DNA from: Blastocatellia bacterium
Lineage (GTDB): Bacteria > Acidobacteriota > Blastocatellia > RBC074
Direction: 5' to 3'
Assembly (NCBI GenBank): GCA_016789725.1
Contig: JAEUQN010000013.1
Location: forward strand, 1-63,606
DNA: 63,606 nucleotides
Shown here: one piece after another, positions 56,845-63,606 of the stretch
How the letters are laid out: every line of letters begins with the position of its first letter
Position numbering within the stretch: the first letter of the stretch is position 1
Position numbers and translations under genes: made by a program
Notes under the pieces: model-generated
Databases searched by the model: none
Told to the model about the DNA's origin: nothing
What the model saw: the letters and a program-made list of their open reading frames with translations, nothing else

Positions 56845-59832
56845 ATGCCACGCCGTCAGTTACTGCTGTTATCCGTACTCTTTCTCATTGTTTTCGCTTC
56901 CTTGGCCTTTGCCCAAAAAGCCCGGAAAGCAGAGGCTAAGGCTGCACCTGCCACTGCGCCGCAAACCAATGATGTCGAATATACCGCTTCGATTCTGAAA
57001 AATACGACCGAGAAATTTTTCCTGACTGAACTGGTGGATCACCTGCCCGCCTCAGATAAAGTGCCGACACCCGCGAAAATATTGGGCTATCCCGTCGGCG
57101 CGCCAAACAAGCTGACGTACACGAAAGACCAATATCGCTATTACCGCGAGCTGGAAAAAGCCACGCCGCGCGTCAAGCTTTTCACCGCACCGGAAAAGAG
57201 CGAACTGGGGCGCGAGCAGTTGCTGGTCGTGGTGGGTGATGAAACCGCGCTGGCGAATCTGGCGAAGTACAAAGACATCACGGCAAAACTTGGCGATCCG
57301 CGCAAACTCACCGATGCTGATGCACAAAAACTGATTGCCGATGGCAAAGCGATTTATTGGGCTTCGGGTTCGATTCACTCGCCTGAAACCGGCAGCCCCG
57401 AAATGCTGATGGAAATGGCCTATCGGCTCGCGGTCGAAGAAACGCCGTTCATCCAAGCCATTCGCAAAAACGTGATCGTGATGATTACGCCGACCCTGGA
57501 AGTAGACGGGCGCGATATGATGGTTGACCTCTACAACTGGCGCAAAGCCAACGAAGGCAAACGCGCGCCAAGTCTGTTGTATTGGGGCAAGTACGTGGCG
57601 CACGACAACAACCGCGACTCAATGGGAATGGCGCTGGCATTAACGCGGAATCAGATGGCGCATTTCCTCGAATATCATCCGACGGTACTGCATGACCTGC
57701 ACGAGTCTGTGCCCTTCCTTTACACCTCGACCGGAACCGGCCCGTACAACGCGTGGCTTGATCCGATGGTCGTGAACGAATGGCAGATGCTGGCCTATCA
57801 CGAAATTGACGAGATGACGAAGCGCGGCGTGCCCGGCGTGTGGACGCACGGCTTTTACGACGGCTGGGCACCGAATTACATGTTTTATGTGGCGAACGGT
57901 CACAACTCCATCGGGCGCTTTTACGAAACGTTTGGCAACGGCGGCGCAGACACGCAGGATCGCGTTGTCGGCGCACAATCCCAACGCGATTGGTTTCGCC
58001 CAAACCCGCCGCTGCCGCGAGTGAAATGGTCAATCCGCAACAACATCAATATGCAACAGAGCGCGATTCTGTTTGCGATGAATTATGTCTCCAACAACAA
58101 AGAAAAATTCCTCAATAACTTTTATCTGAAGAGCAAACGCTCCGTAGCAAAAGCCAAAACTGAAGGCCCTGCGGCGTATGTTATCCCCGGTGATGATCCG
58201 CGCCCGAACGAAGCCGCTGACCTGGTGAACCTGCTGAAAATGCAAGGCTGCGAAGTGCATAAATCGGATCGTGAAATCGAAACCAAAGACGGCAAATTCC
58301 CCGCTGGCAGCTACGTTGTGCGAATGGATCAGCCGTATTCGCGGATGGCTGATATGCTGCTCGACACGCAGTATTACAACGTCAACGATCCGCGCCCGTA
58401 TGACGACACGGGCTGGACGCTCGGGCCGCTGCGCAACGTGAAAACCGTGCGCGTGAAAGACACAGCGATTCTGGATGCGCCGATGACGCTGACAAATGGC
58501 ATGGCGAAAGTTACGGGCAAAGTCGTCGGCTCCGCGAATGCTGGTTGGGTCATCAACAACAATGCCGAAAGTGCGCTCACGCAACTGCGCTTCCGCCTGA
58601 AAGACGTAAAGATTGACGCCGCCGAAGACAGCTTCAAAATTGGCGACAAGTCATTCAACGCGGGTTCGTACCTCATCAAAGCCGGTGGCGAGGTGGCAGC
58701 GAAATTGACACAAGCCGCGACCGAACTCGGCGTCACGGCCAATGCCGTAGACAAGCTGCCCGAAGTCAAGTCACACGCGCTTGCCGTGCCGCGCATCGCG
58801 CTCGTGCATACGTGGACGAACACGCAAAACGAAGGTTGGTATCGCGTCGAATTCGACCGCCTCGGCATTCCCTACACGTACATTTCCGATCACGTGATTC
58901 GTGACACGCCGAACCTGCGCGACCGCTTTGACGTCATCATCTGGGGGCCAGTCGGAGGCACTGCGCAATCGCTGGTGCGTGGCATTGCGAAACGCGGCGA
59001 CAACGATCCCCCAATCCCGTGGCAAAAATCTGACTTGACGCCAAATATGGGTGATTCGCCCGACACGACGGCAGATATGCGCGGCGGCATGGGCATCATC
59101 GGCGTAGCTAATTTGCAGAAGTTCATCGAAGGCGGCGGCCTGTTTGTCACCATCGGCAACAATGCCGCGATCCCAATTGATTTCGGCATTACGGAAGGTG
59201 TTTCGATTTCGGAAGCCCGCACCTTGCAGGCGCGCGGCTCCATCATCAATGCAACGTTCGCGGATCGCAAAAGCCCGATTGCGTATGGCTATGATGAAAA
59301 GCTCGCGGTGTACTTCAATCAAGCGCCGCTCTTGCAGGTCAGCGCGCTTGGCGGGTTTGGTGGCGGTGGCGGCGGTGGCGGGCAAGGAGGCCAGGCACAA
59401 GGTCGTCCCACGGGGCGCGGCAGTGTCACTGATCCTGACGTTCCGCAAGGTCGTGCGCCTGTTGTAATTCCGCCCGTTACTCCCAACGCGGACGGCATCC
59501 CGGAAGAGTTTCGGTCGCAACTCGCAGGGCAATTACCGCCCGCGAATCTGCGTCCGCGCATCGTGCTGCGGTTTGCAGCGGAGCGAGACTTGCTCGTCAG
59601 CGGAATGTTAGCGGGAGGTTCGGAACTCGCCAATCGCCCGGCAGTCGTGGACATTCCCGTTGGCAAAGGCCACGTCGTGATGTTTGCGAATAACCCGATG
59701 TGGCGGCATCAAACACACGGCAGCTTTGCGTTGCTGTTCAATGCGGCGCTGAACTTTGACAACTTGGGCGCAGGCCGCGCGACGCCGCGTCCAAATACGA
59801 CACCAACCGCAAGCGGCAACGACGAACAATAA
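56845..59832 (+). CDS. Secreted M14 family zinc carboxypeptidase-like protein
   Basis: 995 residues. Signal peptide (LLLLSVLFLIVFASLAFAQ). The M14 zinc motif is H178-S-P-E181 (SGSIHSPETGSPEML), with a possible third ligand in HDLHES at 283-288. The C-terminal half (about 470-830) is a separate domain containing NAGWVINNNAES and GGLFVTIGNNAAIP, and a glycine-rich run near 835 (GGFGGGGGGGG). Members process peptides at the cell surface. GGAGGA precedes the ATG. Confidence 0.85.
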   Translation: MPRRQLLLLSVLFLIVFASLAFAQKARKAEAKAAPATAPQTNDVEYTASILKNTTEKFFLTELVDHLPASDKVPTPAKILGYPVGAPNKLTYTKDQYRYYRELEKATPRVKLFTAPEKSELGREQLLVVVGDETALANLAKYKDITAKLGDPRKLTDADAQKLIADGKAIYWASGSIHSPETGSPEMLMEMAYRLAVEETPFIQAIRKNVIVMITPTLEVDGRDMMVDLYNWRKANEGKRAPSLLYWGKYVAHDNNRDSMGMALALTRNQMAHFLEYHPTVLHDLHESVPFLYTSTGTGPYNAWLDPMVVNEWQMLAYHEIDEMTKRGVPGVWTHGFYDGWAPNYMFYVANGHNSIGRFYETFGNGGADTQDRVVGAQSQRDWFRPNPPLPRVKWSIRNNINMQQSAILFAMNYVSNNKEKFLNNFYLKSKRSVAKAKTEGPAAYVIPGDDPRPNEAADLVNLLKMQGCEVHKSDREIETKDGKFPAGSYVVRMDQPYSRMADMLLDTQYYNVNDPRPYDDTGWTLGPLRNVKTVRVKDTAILDAPMTLTNGMAKVTGKVVGSANAGWVINNNAESALTQLRFRLKDVKIDAAEDSFKIGDKSFNAGSYLIKAGGEVAAKLTQAATELGVTANAVDKLPEVKSHALAVPRIALVHTWTNTQNEGWYRVEFDRLGIPYTYISDHVIRDTPNLRDRFDVIIWGPVGGTAQSLVRGIAKRGDNDPPIPWQKSDLTPNMGDSPDTTADMRGGMGIIGVANLQKFIEGGGLFVTIGNNAAIPIDFGITEGVSISEARTLQARGSIINATFADRKSPIAYGYDEKLAVYFNQAPLLQVSALGGFGGGGGGGGQGGQAQGRPTGRGSVTDPDVPQGRAPVVIPPVTPNADGIPEEFRSQLAGQLPPANLRPRIVLRFAAERDLLVSGMLAGGSELANRPAVVDIPVGKGHVVMFANNPMWRHQTHGSFALLFNAALNFDNLGAGRATPRPNTTPTASGNDEQ

Positions 59833-59923
59833 ACGTGCAGGGAGTTTGGTAGCGTGCTGAAACCGTCAGGATCAAAGTAAGCACCGACCAAAGCTCGCGC
59901 CTTCGTGCTGCTCCCTCAAAAAA

Positions 59924-62092
59924 TCAAGGACGATACTCGCGTTCCAAATTCGCTTTGATCTCTGCCTCGCTGAACCACGCGCGTTTGTATTGATGATTCG
60001 CAAACAGACGCAACTGATCGGTGCTGTGTTTCGAGTTTAGGTTCGACGTTTGCCCGTAGGCTAAGACCGAATACGCCACAATCGGTTTCGTAAATTCAAT
60101 CGCCATCACCCAACCATCGCCGCCGCCGACCATCGGCTTGTCTTTCGCCACGGTTCCGGTAATCCGTTTGCCATCGGCTTGCGCGACCGATTGCACAACG
60201 CGGAACAAGCCGTACCCGCCGCTCGCACCATCCGCCGGAATTTCGAGGTCACCGATACGGAAGCGATTAACCTCGCCCCACGCGGCCATTTCCGAACTGT
60301 GATGCTTGCGCATCCAGCGCACCGCGTCTTCCAGATGCTGCAAGGCCAGCGCCGCATCCGCAATGCCCGACGGCGTCTGCGAGGGGTTCTTTACATCCCA
60401 CGGCACGGCGAACGGCTCTTTCAGCGCGATGCTGTAGGTGTCCCAGAACCGCTGAAACAGCGGGCCGCCGCGACTGTCGTCCGACGTGCTGTTGTCCCAT
60501 AATTCCAGCATAAACAGTGCCTGTTTCAGTTCGGCGGAAAGGTTGGGCGCGGCCTTGAGAGCTTTCACAAGATCAGGTTTGACGCGGTCGGCGAGCAGCA
60601 TAATCGTGTTGTATTTCATTCGCCGCACATCGTCGAACGAAAACTTCGCTTTGCTTTCCAGCATTTCGAGCGACATCTGCGAACGCAAACTTAATGTGCC
60701 GCCCGTCTCAAAATACGAAGGGAATTTTTTCGGATCAATCGCATCGCGCAGCGTTGTCCACCACGGCGCGCTGTTGCAGTTTTGCAAGTAGCCGCCTTTC
60801 GGATTCAGTAACTGCGGCAGTTCTTCTATCGCGTGCAGCTTCGTCCAGACATATTTGCTCGTATCGCCCGGCACGTCCAACCGATAATCCGTGCCGTCAT
60901 CCACACGTTGCGGCATCATTCCGCACCACAAATAAAACGTGTTGCCATCAACATCGGCGTACGTCAGATTGAACATCGGCAGCAGGTTCATCTTCAGCGC
61001 CGCACGAAACTCCTGCCAATTGCGCGCCTTGCCCATCGCATACCATTGATCGAAGAAACGCACTTCTTCCAGAATCGTTGATTTGATCGCAAACGCTTTG
61101 TCCGATGTTTGATGAATCACCGGGCCGAGATGCGAATAGGTGAATTCGCGCGTTTCAGGTTTCAGCGACCCATCTTTCTGTTTGACCTCAACCGTGAATG
61201 ATTTTTTGACGAGCGGCTGCGGCTTGCCGTCAAAGACATATTGCGCCGCATTCTTCGGATCAAGCTTCAGCGCGTAGACATCTTCCGGGTCAATGTTGTT
61301 GACCGTGTGCGTCCAGCCGAGCGTGTCATTGAAGCCGTGTCGCAGCACCGGCAACCCGGCATAGGTCGTGCCGAACAAATTGATTTTGCCGGGCACAGTC
61401 ACGTGCGCTTCCCAATACAACACCGACCAGGGTTGATGCGGATTGCCGAGCAAAATCGGTTTGCCCGACGTCGTCCGCGAGCCGCTGAGCGCCCACATAT
61501 TCGAGCCTTCGAGAGCTTCTTCGTTCGCGCTGGGCATCTCTACCTGCGCCACTTTCGTAGCGTATTTCTGATTGATCTGCCCGATCAAATTGCCGCGATT
61601 GAATGTGAAGCGAAACACTTCTTGCCGCGAGCGCGCCAGCACATCTACGCCATCGAACGTCGGAATCCACGCGGGCAAGTCTTTGCGATTTTTTTCGACG
61701 TAGCGATTAAAACCTGCGGCAAAGGCGTTGTGCATCTGCTGCATCAGCGGGCTGAGTTGATTGAAGTTCTGGCGCGCAATTTCGTGAATGCTGTAGCGTT
61801 TCGATTCAAAGTCCGTTTCGATTCCTGCGCCCGTGAACTTCGCCTCTTCGCCACGCGCGCTCAAGTATCGCCGCGCAATTTCGACGCAATGATCTTCGGC
61901 TTGCGCGTAGCCCATTGCGAACGCTGCTGCCTCTTCGGTCTCGGCCAAAATATGCGGCACGCCGAACGTGTCGCGGCGAATTGTCGCTTGTTCCGCGAGC
62001 GGCTTCTTCGCGGCATCAGCAGTGAAAAGAGTGGTGACCGCAATGATGGTCGTTGTCAGCATGAACAAACTGACCAAAATCCATTTTTTCAT
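59924..62092 (-). CDS. Penicillin acylase (Ntn hydrolase)
   Basis: 722 residues from ATG 62092, with AGGAGG upstream. Signal peptide MKKWILVSLFMLTTTIIAV. The catalytic Ser197 begins the beta chain at EGSNMWALSGSRT; it is released by self-cleavage into two chains. Other family features are LGNPHQPW, HTVNNIDPEDVYAL and HLGPVIH. The substrate may be a beta-lactam side chain, an acyl-homoserine lactone or another amide. It is 19 nt after the beta-lactamase-like stop. Confidence 0.9.
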   Translation of the reverse strand: MKKWILVSLFMLTTTIIAVTTLFTADAAKKPLAEQATIRRDTFGVPHILAETEEAAAFAMGYAQAEDHCVEIARRYLSARGEEAKFTGAGIETDFESKRYSIHEIARQNFNQLSPLMQQMHNAFAAGFNRYVEKNRKDLPAWIPTFDGVDVLARSRQEVFRFTFNRGNLIGQINQKYATKVAQVEMPSANEEALEGSNMWALSGSRTTSGKPILLGNPHQPWSVLYWEAHVTVPGKINLFGTTYAGLPVLRHGFNDTLGWTHTVNNIDPEDVYALKLDPKNAAQYVFDGKPQPLVKKSFTVEVKQKDGSLKPETREFTYSHLGPVIHQTSDKAFAIKSTILEEVRFFDQWYAMGKARNWQEFRAALKMNLLPMFNLTYADVDGNTFYLWCGMMPQRVDDGTDYRLDVPGDTSKYVWTKLHAIEELPQLLNPKGGYLQNCNSAPWWTTLRDAIDPKKFPSYFETGGTLSLRSQMSLEMLESKAKFSFDDVRRMKYNTIMLLADRVKPDLVKALKAAPNLSAELKQALFMLELWDNSTSDDSRGGPLFQRFWDTYSIALKEPFAVPWDVKNPSQTPSGIADAALALQHLEDAVRWMRKHHSSEMAAWGEVNRFRIGDLEIPADGASGGYGLFRVVQSVAQADGKRITGTVAKDKPMVGGGDGWVMAIEFTKPIVAYSVLAYGQTSNLNSKHSTDQLRLFANHQYKRAWFSEAEIKANLEREYRP

Positions 62093-62111
62093 GATGAGCC
62101 TCCTGATCGCG

Positions 62112-63047
62112 TCAAGGTTGTTTTTGTTTGAGCAATTCCAGCGGTACGCGCGCGCCGTACGGGGTCGAACGCGAGAGCCGAACAAAATAGTCGTAGGTCA
62201 ATTTGGAAACTTTGGCGATAGCATCGTCCGCTCCTTCGCCGTTGTAGTTCGTCATCACGGCAATCGCGTATGGTCGTTCCGGCACATACACAACGGCCCA
62301 ATCGCACGCCACGCCTTCGATCCCGCCGGGTTTATTGGCGATCTCCACCGTTGGCGGCAACAAGCGCGGAATCGGGCTGCTCTTGCGCAGCTTGAGTACC
62401 TGCAACACATCGTCACTCAACTGACGATTGCCGACCTCGCCGCGATACAGTTTTTCCAGTAATTTCATCGCGGCTTGCGGCGTTGCCAGGTTTTCCTGGC
62501 CGCGCGCCGAAGCCGCCGTGTCAATCATCTTACGCTGCAATCGAATTTGACTCAGTCCCAATTCATCCAGCGTGCGATTGACGTTTGCCATCCCGGTTTG
62601 GTCAATCAGCATATTTGTCGCCGTGTTGTCGCTAAGCACAATCATTAACGTCGCCAGATCGCGCAAACTCAGACTGGACGTGTGCGCGCCAAAATGCACG
62701 AGCACACCGCTACCGCCAGTACGATCCTTGCTTTCGACCCAGCGTTGATCAGTCAAAGTGTATTTGCCCGCAGCGGCTTGCTTGAAGAGTTCGATCAGGA
62801 TGGGGATTTTGATGGAACTGCCAGTCGGAAAAATCATCTGCGCATTCAGCAGGATTTCATCGCCCGTCTTCAAATCCTTAATGGCTACGCCCATGACTCC
62901 GTCCAGCGCATTCGCCACGCGCTCAACTTCGGCCACGAGTTTGGTTCGCAACTGTGCGCGGTTGGCATCACGCTCATCGTTGCGAGGCTGCGCTGGGGCA
63001 GCCAGCGTAATGATTATCAGCAGCAAGCTTACGACGGCAGTTTTCAT
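62112..63047 (-). CDS. Class A beta-lactamase-like serine hydrolase
   Basis: 311 residues with a signal peptide (LLLIIITLAAPAQ). Visible motifs: SxxK as S77-S-I-K80 (GSSIKIP), SDN at 139-141 and an omega-loop-like GQENLATP with Glu185. The third box is K239-P-G-G, where beta-lactamases have K-T/S-G. The Glu and SDN support class A-type chemistry, but with a non-standard third motif the enzyme may act on another amide. Confidence 0.85.
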   Translation of the reverse strand: MKTAVVSLLLIIITLAAPAQPRNDERDANRAQLRTKLVAEVERVANALDGVMGVAIKDLKTGDEILLNAQMIFPTGSSIKIPILIELFKQAAAGKYTLTDQRWVESKDRTGGSGVLVHFGAHTSSLSLRDLATLMIVLSDNTATNMLIDQTGMANVNRTLDELGLSQIRLQRKMIDTAASARGQENLATPQAAMKLLEKLYRGEVGNRQLSDDVLQVLKLRKSSPIPRLLPPTVEIANKPGGIEGVACDWAVVYVPERPYAIAVMTNYNGEGADDAIAKVSKLTYDYFVRLSRSTPYGARVPLELLKQKQP

Positions 63048-63076
63048 CTGATGTTCCTTTCTTTCTCAAGCAAGCC

Positions 63077-63606
63077 TCAGTTGCGGTGTTGCGGCACGGC
63101 TTCCATCAGCAATGCCAGCGCCTGTTTGAGCGCACGCTCTCCTGGCGCGCTGCCGCGATAATGCCCCAGCCGCACAACAACCAGATCGTGCGACGGAATC
63201 ATCATCGTGGATTGCCCGCCCGCGCCCGCCATAAAATACGCTTCTTTCGGCACCGGATATTCGCCGTCACCATTCAGCCAGAAAAAGCCGCCGTAAATTG
63301 GGCGTCCATCGGCTTTCCACGCGGGCGCGAGCGTTTGGATGAACTGCACGAATTCAGAGGTCAATAACCGCTCGCCATTTGGTGCGACGCCGTCGCGCAA
63401 ATACAAATTGCCGAGCCGCGCCCAATCACGCGCCGAAGCGAATTCATAGCCTTGCGTCAGGAAGTTGCCGTACGAATCCGTTTCCATCAACATCGTGCGC
63501 ATCCCCAACTTGTCGAGCAAAGCGCGGCGCGGGAACGACAAGTAATCTTCTTTGCGCTTTTCGACGGCGAGGCGGATCAGATAATTCGCCAGCACCGGGT
63601 CTGTGT
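63077..63606 (-). CDS. Class C-type beta-lactamase/serine hydrolase, C-terminal part (cut by window end)
   Basis: The frame runs through the window end and its N-terminus is not seen. The visible C-terminal part (YEFASARDWARLGNLYL, YGGFFWLNGDGEYPVP, YFMAGAGGQSTMMIP, HDLVVVRLGH) is typical of class C-like beta-lactamase domains; AGAGGQ corresponds to the third catalytic box. The SxxK and YxN boxes are expected upstream. It lies 29 nt before the class A-like gene. Confidence 0.8.
   Translation of the reverse strand, partial: TDPVLANYLIRLAVEKRKEDYLSFPRRALLDKLGMRTMLMETDSYGNFLTQGYEFASARDWARLGNLYLRDGVAPNGERLLTSEFVQFIQTLAPAWKADGRPIYGGFFWLNGDGEYPVPKEAYFMAGAGGQSTMMIPSHDLVVVRLGHYRGSAPGERALKQALALLMEAVPQHRN

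Noticed and set aside
61241..62131. A 296-residue open frame on the plus strand
   Set aside because: It lies antisense to the penicillin acylase, is rich in Arg and His and shows no domain.

Overview
This is about 63.6 kb of chromosomal DNA from a Gram-negative bacterium, most likely an Acidobacteriota and perhaps class Blastocatellia. That assignment is inferred from gene style: a Ser/Thr kinase fused to a TolB/PD40-type propeller, many secreted proteins of unknown function, Uma2 nucleases, a secreted multihaem cytochrome, a giant PAS sensor kinase, and palindromic dispersed repeats. I saw no rRNA, tRNA, CRISPR array, intact insertion sequence or phage module.

Layout. 1-1700: a small HTH protein and a metallophosphoesterase. 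1798-11434: a long co-directional block holding a DUF4127 protein, a permease, a small Imm33/DUF2185-like protein, a hydantoinase/oxoprolinase-like ATPase, two paralogous secreted LolA-like proteins, a mini-metalloprotease, a BadF-type sugar kinase and NanE. It looks like amino-sugar salvage plus envelope proteins and is the most coherent uncharacterised pathway here. 11728-23098: a single-module Clp-type AAA protein, an MBL hydrolase with an AtuA-like protein, an M48-like/FHA fusion, a TonB-C-like protein, a deoxyhypusine-synthase-like protein, SuhB, an amino-acid permease, an aminotransferase, a TPR protein and a NIPSNAP-like protein. 23099-23797: an orphan Flp pilin behind a long leader.

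23811-36755: an MFS exporter and IlvE, a YyaL-type thioredoxin-domain protein, two Uma2 proteins, a tetrahaem cytochrome, a TlpA-like thioredoxin, an RlmI-type methyltransferase with a decayed second copy of its 3' end, a VOC protein and a zinc-ribbon/UbiA fusion. 37211-40887: a damaged Ser/Thr kinase running tail-to-tail into a helical membrane protein. 40984-50105: GNAT, secreted MsrA, an AAA-ATPase/TOPRIM-like pair resembling two-gene anti-phage systems, malic enzyme, ThpR, a monooxygenase-like protein, a phytanoyl-CoA dioxygenase and an Nramp-like transporter without the metal-binding motif.

50626-56321: a ten-PAS/GAF histidine kinase with its NarL-type regulator, followed by an antisense kinase fragment. 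56845-63606: an M14-like peptidase, then a minus-strand run of a class C-type serine hydrolase (cut by the window end), a class A beta-lactamase-like protein and a penicillin acylase, which look like a beta-lactam or peptidoglycan-fragment processing set.

Three repeat families mark genome plasticity: a 60-bp double-hairpin element (31678-31737, about 31847-31905, 36785-36844), a 30-bp GC-rich unit shared by the two kinase loci (38107-38243 and 56342-56393), and a GCAGAGG-type repeat embedded in frame in the oxoprolinase-like gene.
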